A DNA stretch of 64,000 nucleotides from Allacma fusca (taxonomy: Eukaryota > Arthropoda > Collembola > Symphypleona > Sminthuridae), in NCBI GenBank assembly GCA_947179485.1, contig OX359248.1:53578386-53642385 (forward strand), read 5' to 3'. The notes below the pieces were generated by a model that saw only the letters and a program-made list of their open reading frames with translations, did not search any database and was not told the DNA's origin. Position numbers and translations under genes: made by a program. This document shows positions 26,301 through 39,399 of this stretch, piece by piece. Numbering within the stretch: the first letter of the stretch is position 1; each line of letters opens with the position of its first letter.

Positions 26301-27023
26301 TACAATTTCCGGAGCCCATCAATAAACTAAAAACAGGACAGAAAAAACCATAGGCTTCAAATGGTTTTTTTAATTTGGAATTCTAATCAGCAGCGTCAAA
26401 AAACCTGTATATGAACATTCCTGGCATCAAAACGTTTTTCTTCCCTGAGAAAGAGCTATGTAGTTGAAGGAATTGACAGTAGTTAAAGCTACATTGAGGA
26501 CCTTCATTTTAATTTTTTAATAATGTGATTTAGGGTTTTTCTATTTTAGGTCCAAACGGATTAGGAGAGGTCCGTGAGACAAGCTGAGGCCTCAGAGAGA
26601 TATTGTCAGGATTTTCCTAGAAAAATATTTATCTTTCCTTGTGTATTTTTTAACACTGGAAATATGTACATGAGCCTCTGTGTGCAAAGATACTCATAAA
26701 TACCGCAGCTGGCCACTTTCTGGGAAAACATACTTCGCACTACCTCACCCTAATTGATTTCCCACCTTCCCTCACATGTAATTGCCTTCCCCGACTTTAT
26801 CCCCGAATATTTGATTGTAAGTACGAAACTCCTTTGGACCTTTGTTCCACCAAAAGAAGATATTTCTTCCCAAGTTCGGAGCGGAAAAAAGTCGGAGATC
26901 TGAAGGCGAGAGTTGTGTGAGTCTGGAATTTATTCCATCCTCGGGACTACTATATATATACTTTCCCAATAAAAACCTGTGAAGGGCACCAGCATCGGGG
27001 GTATTAGTAGGAATGTGTGAGCA

Positions 27024-27204
27024 CAGTGGAGTCTCCCTATAACGGTCCCCATCGCAAAACCCCCAAATTCCGGCCTTTTACTTGAAAGCAATTACAAGCC
27101 TTTAAACCAGTCCGCTGACTACAAACTGGGAATGTTCCCACAATTTTTTCTCTCCCCTCCGACAGAGCTCTCGTAATCCCGTCCTTTATAGCGAGAGTTC
27201 ACTG
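27024..27204. mobile_element. TATAACGG-family inverted-repeat element, 181 bp
   Basis: The left end is CAGTGGAGTCTCC then CTATAACGGTCC. The right end is TTTATAGCGAGAGTTCACTG. The copy is well preserved on the left, but the flanks are not TA. Confidence 0.6.
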
Positions 27205-27556
27205 ACTGGAGAAAGCATTGGGAAAATTGTCGCTCCCGCGATTCCGGTCATTCCAGTGAGTTACTTGTGCGTTTCAGTAATTGCGTTTGTTTTCGGGCCT
27301 TGTCGCAGTTCATGTCTCCGTCCAGGTTTTGTGACGTCCGTTCCCAGTGTATGCCTCCTCCTACGGAGACCCCCTTATAAGAGCAGCCTTTCTCTATAAG
27401 GGTCAAATACTATTCTCCTGTAGATATTTCAGAACAGCAAATCTAATAACTTCCTCAGTCCATTCTGATTTTTACCACAGGAATAATACTTCTTATTAAA
27501 GCATGACCAAAGGGGATGTGTCACTTTGCCCCAAAAGAGAAAGTCCTGTAAAAGCT

Positions 27557-27576
27557 GGTCCGTTATAACGAGACTC
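27557..27576. repeat. Single TATAACGG-family end, right type
   Basis: The wording GGTCCGTTATAACGAGACTC is close to consensus. A possible left partner is near 27360. Another end, GGCCGTTATAAAGAGACT, lies at 27673-27690. Confidence 0.5.
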
Positions 27577-28066
27577 ATTCTTTCCCCATAAAACTTATTA
27601 GCACTGACACAAAGCAGTCCAGCAAAGTCTCCATCTCATGTAAGCTCCGCTAAAAATTGATCTTCCCAGGACGGCCGTTATAAAGAGACTTTTAAACCGA
27701 CTATTCTGCATACGACAAAACCACACTTTTTCCAGTTGCATCCAAAAACCCCGTTTTTTTTATCCCAGTCCCTTTCAACTGCAAGCGTTTTCATCCCGAT
27801 AAAAATGCACTTAGAATATTATAGAACGACATGGAAATGCACCTGGATTCCCAGCCTGGAATATGAAAGTCGAAAATTCCCGGGCGTTGTAACTCCGTTA
27901 AAATGAAGAATGGGCCTTCAGTTCCATATGAAGAAGCATCTGGTGCAGTTTGTATGCATGTGTAAAATGTAGATATGTATGTATACCCAAAAGCCTGGAT
28001 AGTTTCTCCTACCCGGTGAACATCCACGAAAAGAAAAAATAGTGTGAGGAAAAAATGCTGGTCACA

Positions 28067-28239
28067 CAGTGCAGTCTCGCTATAACGGTCGGAGTAAGGA
28101 ACTATCTTCTGGGAGGGTTTGGGTCTTTTGGGAGGATGTGGAGGTGGGGAGGGGTGTATCCAATACTTGAGGGAAAGTTGGATTGAGGGGGAGGGAGACC
28201 TTTCTCCTGGAGGGAGGCCGCTCTACGGAGACTGCACTG
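28067..28239. mobile_element. TATAACGG-family inverted-repeat element, 173 bp, beside dpr donor site
   Basis: The tips are a perfect 12-base inverted repeat, CAGTGCAGTCTC against GAGACTGCACTG, followed inside by CTATAACGG (left) and its variant (right). It lies about 40 bp into the intron after the dpr exon that ends at 28280. It is the best-preserved pair of tips in the window, although the flanks are CA and TG instead of TA. Confidence 0.7.
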
Positions 28240-28279
28240 TGGATGGTCGGGATGCGGGAGAGAAGAAAAATGAACTCAC

Positions 28280-28490
28280 CAACGACATTTAGATGTACAT
28301 AATGGCTAATATGAGGCGTCGTGGAGACTTGACATTCGTAAATGCCCGAGTCCCGATGCTGCGGATACTTTATCATCAAGGTGTAATCTTCGGTGTTGGC
28401 TATGTGGAGTGCTCGGAAGCGTTGGTCCGTTGTGTACGTGTACCTCCCCACTGTGAGGAGATGAATGTCCCGATGTCGGACCCATGATAC
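28280..28490 (-). CDS. dpr9: dpr-family exon, second half of Ig domain 1
   Basis: This is an internal coding exon of a Dpr protein, a neuronal cell-surface Ig protein whose family binds DIP partners in synaptic target choice. It encodes 70 residues plus one base. In order these are VSWVRHRD (residues 1-8, holding the conserved core Trp), HLLTVGRYTYT (10-20), DQRFRALH (22-29), KYPQHRDSGIYECQ (41-54, with the D-x-G-x-Y-x-C motif and the second disulfide Cys) and HYVHLNVV (63-70). The acceptor is TTTGCAG before GTATCATGG and the donor is GTGAGT after GTTG. Entry is phase 0 and exit is phase 1. The open frame runs on at both ends (28625 to 28080), but those tails are intronic. From memory the wording is closest to dpr8/dpr9/dpr21, best dpr9; the family call is very firm and the paralogue call is moderate. 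Neighbours are an 11.55 kb intron upstream and a short inverted-repeat element about 40 bp past the donor. Confidence 0.93.
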
Positions 28491-28920
28491 CTGCAAATCA
28501 AACCATTTCTCACCCATCAATAACATTCCCAACACAACACGAGCAACCCACGGCTTATCATTCCATTCCCACACCCCAACAATAACTCCATTTCCCAGAT
28601 CCCGGACTCCGTCCGGGATCCCCAAAAATCACCCGGACCGATTTACTCAGACAGTTGGGACAGTCCGAGCTCATTACTAAGGCCCTGCTCCAACGATGCA
28701 AGATTTCACTGGCCGAAACGAAGGTTATAAAAATGTCAGGAGTACAATAGATAATTACTTATTAAATGTTTTTTTTAAAACGAAGGGGCATATTTAAGAA
28801 CGTTGAGTGAAGAGTAGGAATTTTTTAATAGGGGAATTTTGCTGGGACGGTAGAAAAATGTGTGATTGGGACGGGAGTAAAATATTGGATTGAAAGTTGT
28901 GACTGTTTGGTGTGGGGACG

Positions 28921-28950
28921 GGAGGAGGAGGAGGAGGAGGAGGTGGAGGA
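28921..28950 (+). repeat. GGA trinucleotide run
   Basis: Eight or more GGA units with one GGT interruption lie in the dpr intron about 430 bp upstream of the exon at 28490. Confidence 0.85.
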
Positions 28951-29403
28951 ATGAGCGGGAGTTAATTCTTCGGAGGTGATCATAAATCCAGGACATCTGG
29001 CCCCAACGACGGAGGGACACGGTGAACAAAAATGATTCAAAATTGGGTCAATCGGCCATCAAGTGAAATGGGCCATGAGGACTCCGATCCCATTGTCTTC
29101 AATGGATCATTCCCTCCCAACACTACACTCACAAAGACCCTTGCATACTTTATAAGTACGTCCACAAAAGGAGAGGGAAAGAACGCAAGAGGCATAAATT
29201 GCAACGTCTCATCATTCTCATTCACGAGGGAATTGCTTCGAGCAATCAACCAAGGAAGGCGCTATAAAAACCCAATCGTAACCCTCCGCCCCTTTGTTAT
29301 CCTATCTCCCAAATTTCCTTTTGAATAGTGTCAGCAAAATTCACATTATACTTTTCCACGTTCGAATTTTTTTTTCTGCCGAAAAATGCCAGTTTTATTT
29401 TTT

Positions 29404-29642
29404 GTAGGAAATTCAAATGTCATTTTTGCTGGAAATTAAAATTTTATTTTGGTGGGACTTTCAAATTTTATTTTGGTGGGACTTTCAAATTTTATTTTGG
29501 TGGGACTTTCAAATTTTATTTTGGTGGGACTTTCAAATTTTATTTTGGTGGGACTTTCAAATTTTATTTTGGCGGGACTTTCAAATTTTATTTTAGAGGG
29601 ACTTTCAAATTTTATTTTGGTGGGAAATTCAAATTTGCATTT
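29404..29642 (+). repeat. 24-bp minisatellite
   Basis: The unit GGTGGGACTTTCAAATTTTA plus TTTT repeats exactly every 24 bp from 29451 (29475, 29499, 29523, 29547, 29571, 29595, 29619), with two decayed units to the left. The period is divisible by three and lacks stops in two frames, so two long frames with 8-residue repeats (YFGGTFKF and NFILVGLS) arise by chance. Five units in the middle are identical, so the array is young or recently homogenised. Confidence 0.9.
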
Positions 29643-30509
29643 TCAGTGTTGGAAGTTGGAAGTTGAATTTGAGAAGGAAGATGAATTTTTATTTAGGCAT
29701 AGAGTGTTTTTACAAGATTTTAAATTTTACAAGATGGTAAATTTAAAATTGAAATTTGTGACACATAGAATCAAATACTTGAAAATGAATAATTATATTT
29801 GGTGGGTAATTTAAAATTTGAGAGGTCTTTCTGCTACTTTTCATTTAAAACCACATCTTAATAAAATATGATTTAGGCGGATAGTACTGGCGGGAAATTT
29901 GAATTTAAATTTCGGTGTGGTAACGATGTACATATGTTAATGTATGGAGGGAAATGTGATGAAACAATTTTTATATTGTGTTGTTGCTTGTGGATATTTT
30001 TTGTGGTCTCAACTGGAGGGACATGGTACAGGGAAGGGAAGGCACTAAAGGGAAAGTGAGTGCCACTCCCAAGAGCGCAATTAATGAAGAGGATTTGAGT
30101 TCGGGGAGAAAGTTGGATGTGGATGTGACAAGGAAAATTATGGAAATTATCTCTGCTTTGTATTTGCACTCACAACAGGGACGAGATTGGGCGTGTGAGC
30201 GGAGCTTGCATTTTGAGGCCCTGGTTGGACTCCCATATGAGGATGTGTTGGTGCATAAATGATGGGAGAAATGGAAGAGGACGCGAGTCCCATTGGGAGA
30301 GAAAGTTATTGAAGAAATCATACGCATCATTGGAAGGGCCATATGAATAATAATGAGGCGTCTCAATCATGACATTTTCCTGCGGGAGACAGCTCATTCC
30401 CAATTCTCTACCCTTTTTTAAGTCCTTTTCCCAGCCACGTACAGTCTACTGTTTCTATATTGGCCCCAACCCGGATGCTTTTTCTGCCAATAATAGAGGC
30501 GGTACATTT

Positions 30510-30795
30510 TATTTTAAATCAAATTTCATCCGACACCGAATTCAAATTTCATCAGACACCGAATTCAAATTTCAATGTAAACTGAGATCTTCATTTTAGT
30601 TTACCACCGAATTCAAATATTATTTTGGCACAGACTTCAAATTTAATTTTAAATCGAGATTTTAATTTTAGCTTGATGCCAAATTTAAATTCTAATTTAA
30701 ATCGAAATTTTGATTTTATTTTGACGCCAATTTGAAATTTTATTATGGCTTCGCATTCAAATTTCAAGTTAGCGCCGAATTTAAATTTCATTGTA
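30510..30795. repeat. Degenerate array of TTCAAATTT-rich units
   Basis: Repeated ACCGAATTCAAATTTCAT-like wording decays to the right into GCCAAATTTAAATT and GCGCCGAATTTAAATTTC. It shares the TTCAAATTTTATTTTGG flavour of the minisatellite 1 kb to the left, which suggests a common origin. The minus-strand frame across it reads as a Lys/Phe repeat and is not a gene. Confidence 0.6.
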
Positions 30796-33700
30796 ATAAA
30801 TTATAAAATTATAAGTAAACAAAAAATGTTAATTCTACATAATCAAAATTGAAATGTTTTTGGGAAAATTCCAATGACAAATTTAGCCCATTGGTAGATA
30901 CATTTGTAAAAATGTAGTGTGTCCCTACATTACTTATTGGGAGCCATTAAAAAGAGAATCGTTATATGTCGAGGTTCACTGTAAAAAGTAAGCTCATTCT
31001 CTAAAACATTTATTCTGACGGCGAGATTTTCCCTTTAACAAACATTTCATAAGCAGAGCCACTTGTATCAAATTCAGTTAAAATGCACAAAGCCTATTGA
31101 TAAAATTCCCTACACTGGAATCCTTGGAGTACGGCCTTGAGACAAGTTACTGATTTTTACCTTAAATAGGACTCTCGTTGGACGGGTGGGAAATTCTCAG
31201 GAATTTAATTTTCTGTGAATAATGCCTTACTAATGCAACTGGGATTGAGGTACCTTGAATGTGGCATGTCAAAGTGTCGAGAAAAATTTAAGTAAATTCC
31301 TGTTTGTCGCAATGCAAAATTCTGTTGTTGTAAGAGAGGACACCAGTATAAGAGACAGACTTGGCTTGGTTTGGTGCCGCTCTTTTATACACACAAGTCC
31401 CTGCCCAAAGAGACTCCAGAAAATAGTGTACGTAGGAAATATGTCGGAATAATTTTTCTGGGGAAGGGAAAGTAGTGAAAGGCGTGTGGTAAAATATCCA
31501 GGTTTTTATGGATTGAGGATTGAAAGTGGGTTTGAAATCTGGCTCTGACATGCATAAATGCAAGGACTTCCCAGCCTCGGATACAAGTGCTCCCAGTGTC
31601 GTTCCTTTCCCATTCCTATACATTTCCAGCCATCCTCTAACCCATAAGTGAAGCTATAGCAGTATGTACAGTCCAATGTATTTCCACCAGCACTCCAAAA
31701 TTTTGAACAAATTAACAAGAAAAAGTTAACGTTGCAATAAAAGAATGAACGTAAAAAATTTATGTCTAAATATTTTAAAATGTGTTTAAAAAATCAGATC
31801 GGTTAATACAATTTTTAATTGGACATGTCCTTACACCTTGTGACAATATGTACACATAAATCACTACAAAATTATTTTTGGGGAAGTCCGTAATAACAAG
31901 GCTGGCCGGTATGCTCAGCTACCACTACAAGAACAACTTGGTGAAAAATAGTGCGGGTTAGGTGAAATCTCTGGGAAAGAGGGAACATATACAGGGTGTT
32001 ATTATTATCTGGGATCCATTGTAGTATCCCTAGGATTTTGCATTTACATGGAGAGGCCCTTATGTAGGGGCTTGTTTGTATAAAATAATTTCCGGCTGTC
32101 GAACTTTAAAGGGGATGTTGTAAAGAGACTGTGGATTTAACCCAGGCTGCTATGAGGAGACTAAACTGTATACGAAGGGAGGAAGGAGTGAAGCGGAGGA
32201 TTGAGAGAAAGCAGAAGGAAAGCGCTGAGATCTTTCACATGCAAAATGTACGTTTAAGTCTATTAGAAAAAGACAGTCTTTGAGATAGCCGTAGATTCCC
32301 AGTATTTTTTAACGGCCGGACCCACAACTTATAACCTGGCAGGGTTACGCACATATACATACATACGCCTATGTACATTACAACGAAATAAAGGGAGCAC
32401 TTTGTGAGCTCACAAAAGCACTATTATAGTTGACGTCAAGTACAGATATTTTTCTTGAGCAGAATTCTAGCGCTATAAAGAAGATGGAGAAAGTCTACAT
32501 GTGTGTGTGTGTGAATCGATACGAACGTCATTCTTTCTCCTTTTCCATTTTCACTTCCTTCCTTCAACTCCTTTTCCCAACAATTTACGGTGGGGTTACA
32601 TCTCCCAGGTTACATTCACTTTCTCTTCCATCGCACGCTCTCAACCCGGAACATGACAGGAGGCTTTTTCAAAATTTCACTTTCATTCCCTCCGCCAAAT
32701 GGTACGAAACCCAAAGGTGAAAGTCACCTCATTACTAAATCCTAAAAAGGTGAAGGGAAAAATATTTAGGGCCCAGTGGAGAAATTCAAAGGTGGGAGAA
32801 AATTCTTGGAGAAAGTTCCTGGAGAAAGTTTTCTCAAGTGAAAGTCTCAAATTTTGTTGATAAAAATAGACGAGGAAACACAAAGGCATTATATCCTTGA
32901 AAATTTCAACATTTTCAAGAATACAATTGAAAAAATTTCAAAAATTTCATCTACGAATTTGATATACACTTGAGATGAAACACTTTCAGTGCTGAATCAT
33001 CTACAGAAAGTAAAATGTAAACAGGAAACTTTCCCTGAAACTGTAAAAATAAAGTTCCAAAAACGTCTCTAACTATACAACTTTGAAATTCTCAAAAATT
33101 GAATATATTCAGATACAACACCTAGAAGAAGTTCCGGCTCAAATTTTAAATCATGCTCGCCAAGAGTTAAATTTCCCACAAATACAACGAATTAAGAAAA
33201 CTAAAAACTTGTCCAAGCATTTTACTGAGTAAAGCATACCAAGAACAGGCAGTAATTAGGATTAAATTTATTCTAAAATTCACAGTATTGTATAAACACA
33301 AAGGCAAACATTGGCGAATGAAGAAAACGCCAAAAATGATTTTCTCCGAGGATCCGTAACAAAGTCCAACGTGAAATATATTTTCCCACCGCGATTTGAA
33401 ATTAATCGAAGCATTATCGAGTTTGGGGCTCTCAAAATCTAGGTGAAAGCATAATTTACCAAAAGAACTCAAAATGGACAGAAACAGAATTGTTAAAGTG
33501 GAAAAAGTGAGAGTTAGAAAATTGATAGGAAAAAATAAATGGTAATTGTACATACATAAAATGGGTCCTCCAAGAGAAAGTGTCTTGACTTCCTCTCCTA
33601 AGGACTTTGAGATTATTTCCTAGAGACTTTTTTTCCGTGGCGGAAAACATTCCCCGATTTGGCACCTCAATCTCCAAGAATCCTATAGCCTTCGAAACTT

Positions 33701-34181
33701 TCAGGAAGAATCCGAAACTCGAAGCTGTCAAATGTACGGAATGCGTGCACTTTCTCTTTCCATGTCTTAATTTTAACTTTCCCGATTTCTTCTTCCCAAA
33801 AGAAATGTCCCCACAGTGCACACTCTTTATTCAAGAATCCCCCCAAATCATTAAAATTTGGTAGGCATTTTTTAAATGCTCTTGAAAATCATATTAAAAA
33901 ATTAATGTTTGGAAGATGAACGTTCAAATAATGAGTATTTCCTCAAATGGTTGTACTCAGCTGGAGACATTGCATTGATGAGAATATCCGTTGCAGCGAG
34001 AGCCTTCTGTACTCTGAAGATAAAACCCGGAGAAAGCTTTTCCCTTGCAACTTTCCTCGCCCACGGCGTCAACCCAGGCTAGGATTCAAGTTTATAGAAA
34101 AGTTGTTGGAATTCTTTCCCAAGGAAAACTTGAATTTCCCAACAAAATCCCAATTTTCTACTTATTCCACAACTCTTTTGT

Positions 34182-34353
34182 CAGTTTATTCTTGCTACAA
34201 CGGATCCGCTTATGAGAACAGATATTTTCTTTAGGGAGAAAGTATTTAAATATTTTCCTTCAAAGGGTAATGTTATCTTTACCCCTTCTAAAGCAGTTCC
34301 TTTTCATTGGTCAAGTATTCAATGTGAGGGGTTCCTTGGAAGAAGGTTCACTG
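34182..34353. mobile_element. TATAACGG-family element, 172 bp
   Basis: The left end is CAGTTTATTCTTG then CTACAACGGATCC. The right end is AGAAGGTTCACTG followed by TA. A GGGAGAAAGT word lies inside at about 34230. Confidence 0.4.
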
Positions 34354-35158
34354 TAGATAAAGTGTTGAGAAAGTTTGTAAAACTCAACCCTTCAGGGAAA
34401 GTGGAACGATGATATCGGGATAAAAACTTGAGTCAAGCATTGTATGAATTGATGTGAACACGCAAAATATTTTTCAATATTAGAAGAAATCGCTGTAATT
34501 TGTCTAGTTGGGGAAAAGGAATAGTTTTTGGGGTTAAGTTTCTGGCAGTTTCCCTAAGTCCCAGGACCTTCTCTAAAATATAATTGTATTTACATTTTCA
34601 AATAAATCAAGCGTTCGAATAAAGTCGGAATTTCATTTGTTACAGTCTGTCCGTAAAAATGCCCTAAAATGACAGGGGACATTTGCTATCAGATTTATCC
34701 ATCGGAAGATCCTTCGAAGGTGCTGCTGTGACAAAAATCACATTTGATTTTAAGTGCATGTGCAAGGGAAGGATATAAAGAGGAGTTGATAGGAAAGGAG
34801 GAGAAAATGATGGACAATGTACAGATTGAATGTGAAACAAGGAAGATAATAATGGAGACAAAATAAAGTAAGTGGAGATATTGGAGTAGATCTGCGTTGA
34901 AAAAGACCGTCCATAATCGAATTATTCCTCCTCAGTTGGATACCAATCTATTTTGAAACCCCCGCGCACCTAACTCTCACACTTGTCATTCCTGTTTCCT
35001 CTCCCACAACTTTATCCCACCAGAGTAGCCACAAAAAATACAATTTATTGTATTGGAAATAGTGAAAACTATTTTATACCTCCTGCCTTTCTCCAAAAAT
35101 TGTCTCCCTGAACAGTACAATAGGCATTTTAAAACTCGCGTCTACATTTTTTAATTAA

Positions 35159-35230
35159 CTTTCACCGGACTTTCACCAAACTTTCACTGAACTTTTACCA
35201 AACTTTCACCCGACTTTCACCGAAATTTTC
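35159..35230 (+). repeat. 11-bp ACTTTCACC tandem array
   Basis: ACTTTCACCGG, ACTTTCACCAA, ACTTTCACTGA, ACTTTTACCAA, ACTTTCACCCG and ACTTTCACCGA follow each other without gaps. The core GGTGAAAGT is also one of the dispersed words that recur throughout the window. Confidence 0.85.
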
Positions 35231-38200
35231 CCAAATTTTTGTAATACTTTGGTAAAACTCTAGAAAAACCATCATCAATATTTTCGTATTTATATAACAA
35301 ATTGCTACTAAACACATCCCGTACAGGGAGTTTACACACGAGTCAAAGACCTACTGTCCAGAAACAGATACTGGGAATTTTGTGGTTATTTTCAGAGAGA
35401 AAATAAGACTGTGATGAAAGGAAAGTGCCAAAAATTGTACCCCTTGCAGAGACAGTGGTCTTATAAATTAGTCAGGAAGATTATGCTGTAAATGTAAAGA
35501 GGACATTGGGAAGTACAGTGGATAAATGTTAAAACGGACAAGAGGGGGATTAATGCACTGTGAACTTTCACAGGAAGATAAATTAGAAGTGAAAGGAAAG
35601 CTGATGAAAGCTTAGCTTTCCCTGCATGGGCTCCTGTCATTGAGGACATGTGAAGTGCAATGACTCCAGCTTTCTCTGACAGCTCTGGATTCCATTAAAC
35701 CACAACTAAATTACATCATCAACGGGAATTCCTATGATTTGTTGGCGCTGTCTCCCTCACTTGTACATATCATCTCCGACACAGAATTTGCCAGAATATT
35801 CCACCACACTTCGTCCCATGCTCAGAATTTACAGGGCACTCTCTCTGTGACAGCAACGTTCAAAGTATGGATATTTGGCTAATATAAGATATGTAGTTGT
35901 GAAAGGAGAAAAAATACCTTTGTATTAAAAGGGCGTCATAATTTTTGGTCTATATGGAAAATCCTCCTATGTAAATGAAGGTACTGGGGAAAGTGCACCG
36001 TACTTGACATAACATATGGGAGAAGGTACATACGTCTGCACGGTGAGAATATGCATATTGGTTGGATTTGGGTGAAAGTGAAAATATATGACAACGTTTA
36101 ACCCGAATCCCATGGGTAGAGACGTGCGGGCGCATTAAATAAATTTAGATTTGCATAGATTCCCCGCATTCACAATGCTTTACATTGACAATGATGGAGA
36201 CCCTGCAGTGAGTGAAAATAATGCGGGACCCGGAAAATAGTTTCCATCTTTGAATCTACATAAGTTTTTCTTTCTCAGAAACCAATATCCTCTATTTCTA
36301 CAAAATTTAGTGCAATCTTGCAACACTAACAAAACATTTTGCCCGAATACTCCAGGTCCAGTCGAAGCTTTTGTAGAAATTGTGAATAAAATTCCGAAAA
36401 CCAAGGAGTAAGAATTTAGTGGTAGATAAAAATTTCTATAGAAATTTCGTACAGTACGTGGTGCAAAAATGTAATTGAATTTCAGCAAAAATTCCTATAT
36501 CATTCCATTAATCGAGAGTCGACGAATTATAATTATTCTAGGTGCAGATATGCCATCAGTTTAATTGGAAAGCTCAATCCTTTTCAAATGAATAATTTAA
36601 TTCCCTTAATTAAAATGATTTTTGTAGTTCCTAGTATTAAGAAAATTCTAAAATGTAGATATTGATCGACAACCAAATTTGCGGCTATAACTAGAACATA
36701 CAGAGCGATTTTTTCAGACAATATACATAAAAGATAACCGTCTTTAAAAACGTATTGGTTCAAATTTTCAAATGACAATTTTGGGATGTTTTATAGAAAC
36801 CCGGGTGGAAAATGAGAAGTTAGTATTTCCTGGCTCATAAACAAGTCGGCTGATTTGGAAGGAAAGTATTTTTACCTCCCTGTACAAGTTCAGTAAAGTT
36901 GCCTTTGTTCGTCCAGAAAAACCGAAACATGTCGAGAAAGGGACTAGAGAATGGCATTCAATACAAAAGGAAATACGGTGACAGAGAAGGCAAATTTTTC
37001 TTGTTCTAGTTTTTTCTTGTTTAAATTCTCTTTTTGAGCTTTCTCTCTCTCTACCTCGTTCCAGAAAGTTGACTTTACTTTTTTCTAGAGAAAGCTGAGA
37101 CTTAAGAGGGGAAAGTTTTTGTGTGTGGAAAACAAGCTCCTATCTTTTAAAAAAGCTTTTCATCTCCCTCAACCCTGATTCCGTCCCTTTTGTATGGGGA
37201 AAGCCATGAAACTGTTTTACACACAATTTCTTACAAATGAAGGCAAGAGCCATGTGAGGTGTTGTGTGTCCAAAATGAGTACTCTCCGAGCCCCCACTCA
37301 TGGGAATTGCAAAGTGTGAGAGAGTGGGAGAAAGCGAGGAAGATGAAGGGAAAGCAAGTGAAAGGAAACAAAAATCTTTGAAATACGAAAACTCATTTTT
37401 CCCTCCCAGCCACAATTTACTTTTCCCATTTATTCTTTTATACTTTGCTGGCGTGAAATAATTTGGGTGCATCTACTTTCCCTTTTCTTTGTGGAACCAA
37501 CACAAATTTATTTTTTTCCGCTATTCTTTTCAAAGCACGGAGAAAATCTTTCTCATGTATTTCTACGCTACTTTCCCCATTCATTCTTTTGCTTTTGGCC
37601 GAGATTTCCACTATGTGAAAATTCATACGTTTAAATGGGGCACGTAGTTTGCATTTTTGAACGGTCCTAATGCTCTGCATCAAATATATGAATAATGGCC
37701 TTGGTTATGTTTACTATTAAATATTTTGTCAGGCACAGGAATCTCATATCACGACCCTCATGTATGCGGTTAGTTTTTTGTATTATTTTTTAAAGTCCCA
37801 GTGCTTTATGCAGCCTTTTCTCTCTCTTTTCGCCAGCGGCTTGAAAGCTTTAAATTTTAATGAAAATGAATCTTACTTTCTCTGTACTTTCACCTTCTAT
37901 GTTTTCCCTTTCAAAGTTCCATTCAACTTTCTCCTGCTGTTTGCAACTTTCCCCAAGCTCGGAATTTTATTATTTTTTGTAGGTCGGAAAATGCTTTCCC
38001 AAATGTGTTTATCTTTTCCCACAGTCTATAAACCCTGAAAATGATTTATCTCCTTGCTTTCTCTAGTTCCGTATAATTTAGAAAAACATTCTAAGGCCAA
38101 ATTTTCTTTAGAAATGTTCCATTAATTACCTCATACAGTTATTTTTGGATTGGGATAAGCCCCTTAGCTGTTTTTTGGACTCGTTGCTTTCCCCAGGTTT

Positions 38201-39399
38201 AGCTTGACTTACTCTAGAATTTTTCTATTTTCTGAAACTCCTACGTTGACTCCTATAAGACATTCCTTTACGTGGAGATATTCGTATATAGCCGGAACAG
38301 TACCATCAGTCCGATTCTAGTTGGATTCTACTGGTTCTCTTACCGTCCGTCCACTTAAGCTCTTCAACATGAACTTGGTAGGGGAAAGTTCCGTGAAAAA
38401 TTGGTTCACTGATGATGGCTCTGCTTGTATAAAAAGGGGAACGGAGTTGTTGTATTGCCTCGGAGCAAAAACAAGCCTTTCCTTCCTCGAACGCATTTTT
38501 CCTCTCTTCCGAGAAAAGCTAAGAGTCGGAAGAGAAAACAAAAGAAAGGGAAAGTAACGTCTCCGTGATGGAGGGAAAGGAGAAGAGCAGCAGAGCGAGA
38601 TAAGGAGCGATTCTCCTCCCTGACTTTGATTGAGTTGCGAAACTAAAAACTAAAGCAAGGAATCAACTTTCACTTGAGAGAAAGCTCTTGTTCATGCCTG
38701 TTAAAAAAGATAACAAAAAGGGACAGACGCAATACAATTTTTTTTGGCGAGCTAAAAATATTTTTCCACGCACTTACTTCCAATTGGAGAAAGTTTATAC
38801 AGTGACCTTTTGATGTAATGGACCATTCTGAGGATGTCGGAATTTTTTGCAGCGGGGAAAATTAATGAGATATTTTCTCTTTACGACATTGTCTGTAAAT
38901 TCTTGTATAGGGGCATGTACAGTGACACCAGTCAGCGGAGGACTTTTCATCAGAGTCGAATATATTTTCTTCATAAAATGCTTTCTCCCACGCGGATTAT
39001 ATTAGAAAAATTATCACTGAAAACAGTGGGAACTTTCCCCGCGATTATATATTTGAAGGATTTTACTTGTTTATCATCCGACCGTGGTAGAATAAGTTCA
39101 CTGTACTTTCACCTCGATAACATCTCCTTAGCCCAGTTCGTTCTTAGAGTCCCTTGAACGGAACCAGCTTGGGCAAGGATGGGATAAACGAGAAGATAAA
39201 AATTCCGTATCCTGTCATGGAATCTCGGCACATCCTCACGCAGCCCAAAAAATATGCTTTTAGAGAGACAACCGGGCTGGGCTCAAGTGAAATGAGTCAG
39301 AGCCTAGTTTCAAGTCGGGGAATAGATTTTGGATTGGATCTTGGAGTAATGTTTACGTTTCTATTAAGTTTCAAATTTTAATACAAAGAACATTTTCTT

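Noticed and set aside
28080-28625. A 181-codon continuous minus-strand frame taken as a whole gene
   Set aside because: Only 28280-28490 has Dpr similarity, and it is bounded by good acceptor and donor sites. The frame outside is intron read-through and overlaps the inverted-repeat element at 28067-28239.
29328-29814. Repeat proteins with FYFGGTFK or GLSNFILV units
   Set aside because: They are produced by the 24-bp minisatellite in two frames at once, which identifies them as an artefact of the period.
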